A stretch of DNA of 64,000 bases, from positions 210,295-274,294 of the forward strand of contig JAKPAC010000012.1 of the NCBI GenBank assembly GCA_029779645.1, written 5' to 3'. Below the pieces are notes generated by a model. The model saw nothing but the letters and a program-made list of their open reading frames with translations. It did not search any database and was not told where the DNA came from. Source of the stretch: Actinomycetes bacterium (GTDB lineage Bacteria > Actinomycetota > Actinomycetes > Actinomycetales > Microbacteriaceae). Numbering within the stretch: the first letter of the stretch is position 1; every line of letters begins with the position of its first letter. Below are positions 53,405-60,522 of this stretch, piece by piece. Both the position numbers and the translations under genes were made by a program.

Positions 53405-55816
53405 TTACTTGTGAGGGGTGACGAAGGATGAGAGCACCGCGTCGTTCGGGCGAACTTCGACGCCCGTCCACGCGCGCACTTGCTTGCCGTCGATCCGCGT
53501 TCGCCGGAGCGCGGCGCGGTTGCGGGTCATGACGTCGTGCGCCTCGAGCCGGGCCGTGATCGTCTGGTGCGACCATGCCGAGTGCCCGTTCGAGAAGAGC
53601 CACGTCGAGAAGGCGTCGGCGAGTTCGCGCGTCGTCGTCGTCGCGTCGGGCGCGAAGGTCAACCGCTCGGCCGCGAACGCGAAGACGAGATCCGCCGACG
53701 CGCGCCAATCGTCGGTATCGGCCGCGACGCGGTCGGGCGGCTCGGGGAGCACCTTCCCGGCGTCGTACCAGAGCCGCGCACCCTCGACGATCCACGCGAG
53801 CACCGCCTCGCCACGCCCACCGCGACCGGCGAGCAGACGCCCGCGAAGGCCACGGTCGGCGGCGCGTTCGTTCTCGGCCGACGGCTCGGCGACGAAGCGG
53901 AACGGGAACACTACGCGCGCGAAGCGGCGCCACGTGCCGTGATCGGTTTCGTTGATCTGCAGCGTGTAGTTCGTCGAGAGCCACACGGCGTGAGATGCCG
54001 CGAAGGTGACGTTGTCGCGGTAGAGCGGTCGCGCCGTAATCTCGGCCGTGCCGACGGCGTCCTTCACGCGCTTGACGTTGAGCCGGCGACCCTCGGGCGT
54101 CTCTTCCGCGATCACGAGCCGGGCGCCCATGAGCGTCATGAGTTCGGTCGGATGATCGCCGGGATTGCCCATGAACAACTTCTCGGGAGCGACGCGGGCG
54201 TGTGTGCCGAGGGCGCGCTTCACGCCGTTGACGAACGTGCTCTTCGCGTTCTCGCCGGAGCCTTCGAGCACCAGCATCTTGTCGTCGTCGGGCGGGTAGC
54301 CGGTCGCCGCCTGCCCGGCGTGAACCTGCATGTAGGGCCGCACGTCGGCGGGGAGCGCTTCGAGCGCCGCGTGCCAGTCGGGATGCGTCGCGCCTGGCAC
54401 GTACTTGTGTCCCGCGATCTTCGTCAGGAAGAGCGCCGGGTCGTGCGGCCGTAGTTCGCCCGTGCGGAGGTCGACGACGCCGTTCTTCACGTTGAGCAAG
54501 TCCGGGTGAGCGTCGAAGGTCGGTTCGCTCTTCGCGAGGATGCCGCGCACGAACTCGGCGACGTTCTTCGCGCGGTTGCGCGAGAGAAGCGTGCGGGCGC
54601 GATCCATCCGTTTCATGTCGCCGCGCATGGCCGCCGCGGTGTGCTCGTCGCTCTCGATCGCCACCAGCGCTTCGCGCACCGACTCGACGAGCAGCACCTC
54701 CTCGGCGGGCGACCAGACGCCGCGGGCGTAGTGCATGAGCCCGAGCGCGCGAGCGTATGCCCACGTCGCCGCGAGAGCCGGCGCGAGCTCTTCCGCGAGC
54801 GGGCCGTCCTCGAGCACGCGCTCGCCGGGGAGCGGAGGCGCGACGGGCGACGTTCGCGCGGCCCGGCGCTCGGCCTTTGCCTCGTGGATCGCCTCGGGCG
54901 TGTTCCGCTGCGCGATCACCTTCCGCTCGTCCTCGTCGAGTTCGAGCGTCACGGGCGGGAGGCCGAGCCGCTTCACGCTGCCGGCGAGGGCGTTGTCCCA
55001 GTCCCGTGCGCGGTCGGCACCGCCGGCGACGTAGCGCTTTCGCGTCTTCTCGAGCGCGGCCGGGACGCCCTTCGCGCCGCGGGAGCCGAGCCGCACGAGC
55101 GCGGCGACCGTCTCGAGCATCACGTCGTGAGAGTCGCCCGCGGGGAAGACGACGTCGACGCACGCGGCCTTCACGGCCTTCTCGGGCTTGCCGGGTACGC
55201 ACCGCGCGAGATAGGCGCTCACGTCGGCGTCTGGCGCGCGGTCGGTGTCGCCGCCGCCGCGGTGTGTCTTCTCGCGACGCACGAGCGCCCAGTCGGGAGC
55301 CGGCGCGAGCTTCGGCGGGTCAGTGAACGCGGGGCCGTAGTAGACCATGAGCCCGGCGCCGGAGCGGATATCGACGCCGGGGAGCGGCTTCCCGTCGGGG
55401 CCGAGAATGGCGGCGCCGATCGTGAGTTCGATACCCTCGGGCGCGGCACAGACAACGTGCGTCCCGCCGCCGATCGACCCATAGTTCAGTGAGTTGGGGA
55501 GCTCGAGGTCGGCGCGACGGAGCGAGTCGAAGCCGTTCACGTCGCCGCGCACGTCGAGGTCGATCGTCACGATGCCGGCCTTTTCGGCGTAGACGCCGAT
55601 CCAGCATCCCGAGAACTCCCCCGCCCACCAGCGGTTCACGGTCGAGACGTCCGTGGTCGCCTCGGCCTTCCACTTCACGGCGGGCACCTTGTGCCGCTTC
55701 CCGCTCGCGTCGCGGTAGATCGTGACGGGGAACACCGGCCAACCGAAGCGCGCGAGGCTCGCGGCAATCTCCGGCGTCTCGGGCGGCGAGGCGACCTTCT
55801 TCCCGCGGGCGCTCAT
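53405..55816 (-). CDS. Primase-polymerase / SF3 (D5-like) helicase replication protein
   Basis: An 803-residue protein that should prime and unwind element DNA. The N-terminal prim-pol domain has the metal motif TIDLDVRGD (Asp 86 and 88) and GGGTHVV with His 120. A D5_N-type region precedes an SF3 helicase with Walker A GSGENAKST (519-527), Walker B RLVIAEE (to about 572) and sensor Asn in LSTNY (about 616). The C-terminus carries a winged-helix-like region. This prim-pol/D5 fusion is typical of satellites and integrated plasmids. It overlaps the upstream gene by 4 nt. Confidence 0.92.
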   Translation of the reverse strand: MSARGKKVASPPETPEIAASLARFGWPVFPVTIYRDASGKRHKVPAVKWKAEATTDVSTVNRWWAGEFSGCWIGVYAEKAGIVTIDLDVRGDVNGFDSLRRADLELPNSLNYGSIGGGTHVVCAAPEGIELTIGAAILGPDGKPLPGVDIRSGAGLMVYYGPAFTDPPKLAPAPDWALVRREKTHRGGGDTDRAPDADVSAYLARCVPGKPEKAVKAACVDVVFPAGDSHDVMLETVAALVRLGSRGAKGVPAALEKTRKRYVAGGADRARDWDNALAGSVKRLGLPPVTLELDEDERKVIAQRNTPEAIHEAKAERRAARTSPVAPPLPGERVLEDGPLAEELAPALAATWAYARALGLMHYARGVWSPAEEVLLVESVREALVAIESDEHTAAAMRGDMKRMDRARTLLSRNRAKNVAEFVRGILAKSEPTFDAHPDLLNVKNGVVDLRTGELRPHDPALFLTKIAGHKYVPGATHPDWHAALEALPADVRPYMQVHAGQAATGYPPDDDKMLVLEGSGENAKSTFVNGVKRALGTHARVAPEKLFMGNPGDHPTELMTLMGARLVIAEETPEGRRLNVKRVKDAVGTAEITARPLYRDNVTFAASHAVWLSTNYTLQINETDHGTWRRFARVVFPFRFVAEPSAENERAADRGLRGRLLAGRGGRGEAVLAWIVEGARLWYDAGKVLPEPPDRVAADTDDWRASADLVFAFAAERLTFAPDATTTTRELADAFSTWLFSNGHSAWSHQTITARLEAHDVMTRNRAALRRTRIDGKQVRAWTGVEVRPNDAVLSSFVTPHK

Positions 55817-56172
55817 GCGTCGCCCCGATCGCGACGAGCGAAGGCCTCGGCGGCGGCGCGGGCGGCGGCCTCGCGGGCGAGACGCACCGCCATGCGGGAG
55901 CGCTGCATGCGGTTCGCCCACGGGTAGTCGGCGCCGAAGCGCTCGTCGACGACGGCCTTCCAGTGGCGCATCTCTTCGTCCGAGAGCGGCTTCGGCGTCG
56001 GCTTCGAGGGCGGGAGCCCGAGCGCGGCGCGACGAGCGGCGTCGTTCGCCGTGCGGACGGCCCGCGCCCGCTTGCCGGCCTCGGAGAGCTCTTCGGGCGT
56101 CTGCGAAGCGGCGCGGGCGTATCCGCCGATCCGGCCGATAGCGCGCATCCGCTCGGCGTCGGCGCCGGTCAT
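55813..56172 (-). CDS. Unknown 119-residue protein of element 1
   Basis: A helical, Ala/Arg-rich protein with IGRIGGYARAASQTPEEL at the start and PLSDEEMRHWKAVVDERFG in the middle. Lies between the HTH gene and the primase gene with 4-nt overlaps at both ends. No family recognised. Confidence 0.6.
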   Translation of the reverse strand: MTGADAERMRAIGRIGGYARAASQTPEELSEAGKRARAVRTANDAARRAALGLPPSKPTPKPLSDEEMRHWKAVVDERFGADYPWANRMQRSRMAVRLAREAAARAAAEAFARRDRGDA

Positions 56173-56372
56173 CGGTCGGCCTTCGCGACGGTGAGGGCGC
56201 GGCCCGCGATCGAGTCGAGGTCGACGCGGATACGGCGGGGCGAGATTCGCTCGGCGTAGATCGCGCCGGCGGCGATCTGCCTACGGATCGTCTTCGTCGA
56301 GACGCACGCCTCGCGGGCGGCGTCTTCGATCGTGCCCCAGCGGGAGCGGTGAGCGGGAGATGCGGGAGCCAT
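56169..56372 (-). CDS. Excisionase/AlpA-like HTH protein of element 1
   Basis: A 67-residue MerR/Xis-like winged helix: TIEDAAREACVSTKTIRRQI then AAGAIYAERISPRRIRVD. Such proteins act as directionality factor or regulator of satellite operons. It is the first gene of the leftward operon, and a palindrome sits directly upstream. Confidence 0.82.
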   Translation of the reverse strand: MAPASPAHRSRWGTIEDAAREACVSTKTIRRQIAAGAIYAERISPRRIRVDLDSIAGRALTVAKADR

Positions 56373-56382
56373 GACAGCCCAA

Positions 56383-56400
56383 TCGGTAGTGATCTACCGA
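56383..56400. promoter_or_regulatory. 18-bp palindrome before the HTH gene
   Basis: TCGGTAG-TGAT-CTACCGA (7-bp perfect arms) lies 11 nt upstream of the HTH start, within the likely promoter. A candidate autoregulatory operator. Confidence 0.6.
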
Positions 56401-56673
56401 AGGCCGCCCTCTGCCCGCTTCCTCTCAGGGCGACTGATTGACGTCACGCCCTTACCCTCTGCGGCTCCAAGCATTACGCCCGGGCTCTCCCTCGTCGGGG
56501 CTTCGCCCCTACAGTCCACCCGCCACGTTCATGTGGGCTCGGCTCCTGCTTTCCGAGAATCCCTCGGCTTGCGCCGGTCGGGAATGGAAGAAGTGTAGCT
56601 CGCCTCTCCCCATGTAACCGACGTGCCGACGTTTTCGGCGTGTCGACGGGTCGCGGGCGTCGTCGCGAGAGCG

Positions 56674-56766
56674 GGGTGTGACGCATGTGACGGACTACTT
56701 TGTACTTTTCCCATGAATCTCGCGTAGAGGAAAAGTACGGAGTGCCCCGTCACATGCGTCACACCC
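56674..56766. repeat. Two nested perfect inverted repeats centred on 56720
   Basis: The outer arms are 20 bp (56674-56693 with 56747-56766) and the inner arms 10 bp (56702-56711 with 56729-56738), sharing one centre. They sit in an 810-bp gene-free stretch (56373-57182) between the primase operon and the right att. Candidate replication origin or operator of element 1; too widely spaced for a simple terminator. The rest of this stretch shows the HTH-gene operator, arm repeats and the right att. Confidence 0.75.
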
Positions 56767-56943
56767 GCTTCCCGACTGGGATCGCGGGCCGTGAGTGTCG
56801 CCGGTTCGCGGTGCTCGTGACGGTTCGGGAGTATGACGCGGCTCGCGTGGCATCGTCGCGAGGATCGGCGGTCAAGTTCGTAACGCGATCGCGCTATCTG
56901 CCCGTACCGAGGGGCCGGAGCGAGGGCAGCCGGCATGGGTCGC

Positions 56944-56976
56944 TAGGGCACGCTCGGGGCACGCGCTCCCCCGGAA
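56944..56976 (+). promoter_or_regulatory. Right arm repeats of element 1
   Basis: The same 20-bp (56944-56963) and 14-bp (56963-56976) blocks found near the left att occur here joined end to end. Confidence 0.6.
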
Positions 56977-56981
56977 ATGAG

Positions 56982-57007
56982 AAAACCCCGGCTTTACCGG
57001 GGCTTTT
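56982..57007. terminator. tRNA-type terminator at the right end of element 1
   Basis: A CCCCGG/CCGGGG stem with A-tract on one side and T-tract on the other, directly beside att copy 2; it resembles the terminator at 48776-48802 but differs in the loop, as expected if it was carried by the element. Confidence 0.7.
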
Positions 57008-57011
57008 CTGT

Positions 57012-57032
57012 GTGCGCGATACTGGGATCGAA
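57012..57032 (-). other. att copy 2: junction between elements 1 and 2
   Basis: The 21-bp core is identical to copies 1 and 3, but on the element 2 side the T-stem 5' half is lost (AACTA instead of ACTGG). So identity with the tRNA stops inside the T-loop. Confidence 0.85.
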
Positions 57033-57135
57033 TAGTTATTGCGATATACTAGGAGCACCTCAGTTTCACTCCCGATCCCTTTATTAACAAGGGATGTAGC
57101 CCAAGGCCATTAGGTCAGAATGGGGCCGAAAAGGT

Positions 57136-57172
57136 CACATTCGGGCAGAAGATATTCCCCATATATTCCCCG
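57136..57172 (+). promoter_or_regulatory. Left arm repeats of element 2
   Basis: CACATTCGGGCAGA (57136-57149) is repeated in inverted orientation at 63861-63874, and TTCCCCATATATTCCCCG (57155-57172) is repeated directly with one change at 63897-63914. Likely arm-type integrase sites; the second also contains a TTCCCC...TTCCCC pair in itself. Confidence 0.6.
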
Positions 57173-57182
57173 TGGAGTGAAG

Positions 57183-58403
57183 ATGACTGAGAAGAAGCGT
57201 AAGCAGCGCGAGAGGTTCGGACGGATCGAGAAGCGCGCGAGCGGGCGGCACCGCGCCGCCTATGTCGGCCCCGACGGCGACCTGCACCGCGCCCCCGCAA
57301 CGTTCGCGACCGTGACCGAGGCCCGCACCTGGCTCGCCCAGCGGCAGGCCGAGATCGCGGCAGGAACCTGGCAGCCTCCGGCGATGGTCGCTGAGCTGGC
57401 CGAGCAGGCGGCGGCAGAGGCCGCCCGCCGCGAGGTGACGCTGGGAGAGTACGCCGCGAAGTGGATCAAGACCCGCACGAGCTCCCGTGGTGAGCCACTG
57501 CGGCCCCGCACCATCGAGAACTACGAGGGCTACCTGCGCCCGGCAGGGGTGACTACCGCGAAGGATCGCGACGGCAAGGGCGGGCCGCTGGCCGATATGG
57601 TCGTGCGCAAGCTCGGCGAGATCACGCCCGAGATGGTGGACGAGTGGCATCGTGCGCAGCGCGAGACCGGGCGCATCTCGCAGACCTCGCGCGCCTATGA
57701 CTTCATGAAGTCGGTGCTCAAGACCGCCGTTGACCACGGCATCATCGAGAAGAACCCCTGCCAGGTCAGGGGCGGCTCGATTGCATCGACCGGCAAGAAG
57801 GTCGAGCCGCCGACCGACGCCGAGCTGGCCGTGATCCTGTCGAGCATCGACAAGCGCTACAAGGCGCTGGCCGTGCTCGCTTGCGGTGCCGGGCTGCGCT
57901 GGGGCGAGAACACCGAACTGCGGGCGAAGGATGTCGTGGTCGAGCGCGACGAGGCCGGCGAGGTCGATTGCGTGCGCATCATCGTCTCCCGGCAGGTCGT
58001 GTACACGAAGAAGGACGGGCGTCACGTCGGCAAGGTCAAGGCTGCGGCCAGCGTGCGCACCGTTGCTGTCTACGGCGACGACGCCCGCATCATCGCCGAG
58101 CAGGCCCACGGGAAGATCGGAGACGCTTTGCTGACGACGAACCACGACGGCACCAGCTGGCTGCCGCAGAGCTCGTTCTGGCGGCACTGGCACAAGGCCG
58201 TTGTCGCCGCCGAGCGGTCCGACCTGCCGCTCCACGGGCTTCGCCACTTCGCGGGCACCCGGTACGCGCAGACCGGCGCGACCCTGAAGGAGACGATGGA
58301 TCGCCTCGGGCACTCCTCCGTGAAGGCGGCGATGCGCTACCAGGCGAGCGGGAACCGCGACGACGAGCTGGCCCGCCGCATGGCCCAGCAGCGCGCGAGC
58401 TGA
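57183..58403 (+). CDS. int: Tyrosine recombinase/integrase of element 2
   Basis: A 406-residue integrase related to that of element 1. It has the N-terminal AYVGPDGDLHRAP arm-binding motif and a catalytic domain with Arg 239 in GLRWGE, HGLRH at 351-355, LGHSS with His 377, and Tyr 386 in MRYQ. All catalytic residues are intact. The ATG at 57183 is preceded by GGAG. An in-frame extension to 57120 is unlikely because it covers the arm repeats. Confidence 0.93.
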   Translation: MTEKKRKQRERFGRIEKRASGRHRAAYVGPDGDLHRAPATFATVTEARTWLAQRQAEIAAGTWQPPAMVAELAEQAAAEAARREVTLGEYAAKWIKTRTSSRGEPLRPRTIENYEGYLRPAGVTTAKDRDGKGGPLADMVVRKLGEITPEMVDEWHRAQRETGRISQTSRAYDFMKSVLKTAVDHGIIEKNPCQVRGGSIASTGKKVEPPTDAELAVILSSIDKRYKALAVLACGAGLRWGENTELRAKDVVVERDEAGEVDCVRIIVSRQVVYTKKDGRHVGKVKAAASVRTVAVYGDDARIIAEQAHGKIGDALLTTNHDGTSWLPQSSFWRHWHKAVVAAERSDLPLHGLRHFAGTRYAQTGATLKETMDRLGHSSVKAAMRYQASGNRDDELARRMAQQRAS

Positions 58404-58410
58404 TAAAAGA

Positions 58411-58451
58411 GTAGGGGTCGCCCGCACGAGAATAGTGTGGGCGACCCCTAC
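58411..58451. terminator. Bidirectional terminator between integrase and membrane-protein gene
   Basis: A 17-bp stem with one mismatch (58411-58427 with 58435-58451) between the convergent integrase and the minus-strand gene ending at 58469. Confidence 0.85.
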
Positions 58452-58468
58452 TTGATCTGCTGGGTCAG

Positions 58469-59299
58469 TTACCGGATCGCAACGAACATCTCATCTGCAA
58501 GCATTCCAGCTTTCACGCGCAACACACCATCGGCGCTTACGGGAATCGCAAATGCGAGATTACCTGTTGCCGAACCGCCAGCATAAAGCTCGCCTCCACC
58601 AAAGGTGGGCTCAGGTGCAACCGCCAGCGAGTCCCAGGTGCTAATGACCTCGCCCGTTGCCGTAACATAATCAATGCTCACAAATGCAGGGTAACTTGAA
58701 CCTTCGCCCTTGTAAGTAACGGAAACGTTTGCGACAGCATATTGGTACCCATCCGCGGGAGCCTCATTGAACATGTTCGCGGCAGCAACATCAGCGTTAG
58801 CTTCAAGGTTCACGCTGTTCAACACTACATCCCAGTCCTTTGAAGAAATCAAAGAGCCGAGCGGCAAGGGGTTCTCCCTGGTGCCTTCTGCCGATGCTTT
58901 CTCGGCGTCTTCTTCAGCGGTCGAATCTTGACCAGGAGTTTCGGAAGTCACAGAGGTCTGCTCATTCACAGTTTCGACGACTGCCGAAGTGAATGCGCCT
59001 GCCACGATAGTTGCAACAAGCGAGACGACCAGCGCGACCGCTGCCAGAATTGTTCCGGTCAGAGCCAGACCCTTCGGCTGTTTCTTTACCAGTGCAATGA
59101 TCCCAAGCACTAGACCAACCGCGCCAAGGACAATTCCAACCACAGGAACCAAACCGGTAAGAAAGGCAATAATTCCTACGACTAGAGCAGCAATCGCAAG
59201 CCCTTTTGCGGGAGATGGGGCTGGTGATCCCTGCGGAAAAGTTGGGACCTGATTGACGGTCTGATTCTCTGGCTGCGGTGCTTGGATATTTTCTGTCAT
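58469..59299 (-). CDS. DUF4190 membrane protein with extracellular DUF4352-like domain
   Basis: A 276-residue product. The Pro/Gln-rich N-terminus is followed by hydrophobic helices (LAIAALVVGIIAFLTGLV, VGIVLGAVGLVLGIIAL, LTGTILAAVALVVSLVATIV), a Ser/Thr/Glu linker and an outside beta domain ending MLADEMFVAIR. The base composition is clearly lower in GC than all neighbours, with AT-ending codons, so it is a recent import into the element. TACATT lies 7 nt before the ATG (leaderless). It could act in entry exclusion or surface change; this is a guess. Confidence 0.75.
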   Translation of the reverse strand: MTENIQAPQPENQTVNQVPTFPQGSPAPSPAKGLAIAALVVGIIAFLTGLVPVVGIVLGAVGLVLGIIALVKKQPKGLALTGTILAAVALVVSLVATIVAGAFTSAVVETVNEQTSVTSETPGQDSTAEEDAEKASAEGTRENPLPLGSLISSKDWDVVLNSVNLEANADVAAANMFNEAPADGYQYAVANVSVTYKGEGSSYPAFVSIDYVTATGEVISTWDSLAVAPEPTFGGGELYAGGSATGNLAFAIPVSADGVLRVKAGMLADEMFVAIR

Positions 59300-59493
59300 A
59301 GCTATCAATGTACACAGCTAACACACAGGCTAATTCTCGCCGTAGATAACAAAGATGCAACTTTCTGCCCATGCTGCTCGAAAAGATGGCGCGGGCCCGG
59401 CGCGGGTCTGTGACATGTGCCCCGCACCGCTTCGCTGGTGCGGGGCACCGTCATGTCGCCGGTGCTGCGCCGGGACGGGCGGCACTGCGGAAA

Positions 59494-59772
59494 TGTATCG
59501 TCATTTTTCGAGCTGCAGAATGACGATACAAAATGACGATACAAACGAGGACCACCGAGATCCGCATGATTCCGCGGCAAAACGGTCACAGGGCCGCACC
59601 GGCTTGTATCGTCATTTTCGAGGGCTGAAAAATGACGATACAACTTCGGTGCATGATCTTGACAGTCGCACATACCCGCGCGCACGCGCGTTTCCCCTGG
59701 TAAACGAACACTTTTGGCGATCCCTCGTGATGGTGTTTTGCCTCTTCAATCTCGATTTGTATCGTCATTTTT
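59494..59772. repeat. Iteron family 1 of element 2
   Basis: Six copies of TTGTATCGTCATTTT or its complement: 59494-59508 (+), 59519-59531 (-), 59531-59544 (-), 59604-59618 (+), 59629-59643 (-) and 59757-59772 (+). The first two and the fourth/fifth copies form inverted pairs with stems of 12-15 bp. No gene covers the 1.2-kb stretch 59300-60522, which holds this family, a second iteron family, a palindrome, a 22-bp direct repeat and the 11-bp array. Confidence 0.85.
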
Positions 59773-59816
59773 CAGAAATCACGATATTTTGCCCTCTGCG
59801 GAAAAATGTCATTTCG

Positions 59817-59931
59817 ACTGGGTACACGCGGAAACTGGGTACACGGGCCCCAAATCTGTTGATAAATCAACAAATACGATGTACCCACTTCCTGGTACGA
59901 CTGGGTACACGCGTGGGTACAACTGGGTACA
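59817..59931. repeat. Iteron family 2 with AT-rich centre
   Basis: CTGGGTACACG-type units start at 59817, 59834, 59900 and 59922, with partial GGGTAC/GTACCC units at about 59881, 59892 and 59914. Between them, 59851-59880 is AT-rich and contains GTTGAT-AA-ATCAAC, a possible unwinding element. Confidence 0.75.
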
Positions 59932-59954
59932 GCCACGCAGGGCACCATCCCGTG

Positions 59955-59998
59955 CGAGCACCTGACGGGCGAGGGGATCCCCTCCCATGAGGTGCTCG
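59955..59998. repeat. Nested palindrome in the origin region
   Basis: Perfect 14-bp palindrome GAGGGGATCCCCTC (59971-59984) inside 9-bp arms (59955-59963 with 59990-59998). A large hairpin when single-stranded, so a candidate nick or single-strand origin structure. Confidence 0.6.
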
Positions 59999-60058
59999 TG
60001 CGCGGAAGCGGGCTTGTGTGTCTGCCTGCTGTTGCCCTCTGTTGTCGTGGGCATGCCT

Positions 60059-60114
60059 GGAGCGGAGCGGAGGGCGCGCCCGACCCGTGCCCGGAGCGGA
60101 GCGGAGGGCGCGCC
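60059..60114. repeat. 22-bp perfect direct repeat
   Basis: A GGAGCGG-containing 22-bp unit occurs at 60059-60080 and again at 60093-60114, 34 nt apart, just before the 11-bp repeat array. Confidence 0.7.
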
Positions 60115-60147
60115 TATGCGGGCCCCGAGATCGCCTCGGCCGAATCA

Positions 60148-60513
60148 CGAGATTTCGACCGAGTAACGACCGAGGTTGACACGAGGCAAAAAACGTGACC
60201 GAAAGTGACACGAGCTACGACCGAGCTTCGACCGGCTGCTGACCGAGCTTTCACCGAGGCTGAAAACGCCGCCCGAGAAACGACAGAGCTTAGCACGAGC
60301 CACGACGGAGCTACGACCGGCAACAGCCCGAGTTTCGACCGAGGCAAAATGCCATCCGCAATGCGACCGAGAGTGGCACGAGTTCCGACCGACGTTCGAC
60401 CGTCAGATAACCGAGGAGTAACCGAGGTTCGACCAGAATCAGAAAAACCGAGGTTGGCACGAGGTTTTCAGGCTCGCAAAAGTGACACGAGGTTGACACG
60501 AGGTTCAACCGAG
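60148..60513 (+). repeat. Array of about 28 degenerate 11-bp direct repeats
   Basis: The CGAG end of the unit GTTCGACCGAG / GTTGACACGAG falls at 60160, 171, 182; 200, 211, 222, 233, 244, 255; 274, 285, 296, 307, 318, 329, 340; 368, 379, 390, 401, 412, 423, 434; 449, 460; and 488, 499, 510 (plus 60148). Spacing inside each cluster is exactly 11 nt; gaps between clusters are 15-28 nt. Eleven is not a multiple of three and the units vary in sequence but not in length, so it is not a coding repeat. It ends 9 nt before the relaxase stop. Confidence 0.85.
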
Positions 60514-60522
60514 GCTGCCTGG

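Larger units (their letters stand above)
48807..57032. mobile_element. Element 1: phage-satellite-like integrative element
   Basis: About 8.2 kb between att copies 1 and 2. Contents: rightward tyrosine integrase, then a leftward operon from an Xis/AlpA-like HTH protein through a primase-polymerase/SF3-helicase and small unknown proteins to a tail-like protein. There are no capsid, terminase large-subunit or lysis genes, so it cannot be a self-sufficient phage. Size, gene order and the replication gene recall phage-inducible islands. Confidence 0.75.

Noticed and set aside
56529..56936. A 135-codon minus-strand frame between the HTH gene and the right end of element 1
   Set aside because: It covers the nested inverted repeats, lacks a ribosome binding site and has no recognisable domain.
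59494..60513. CRISPR array
   Set aside because: Repeats are 11-15 bp, degenerate, on both strands or directly abutting, and there are no unique spacers of even length and no cas genes.
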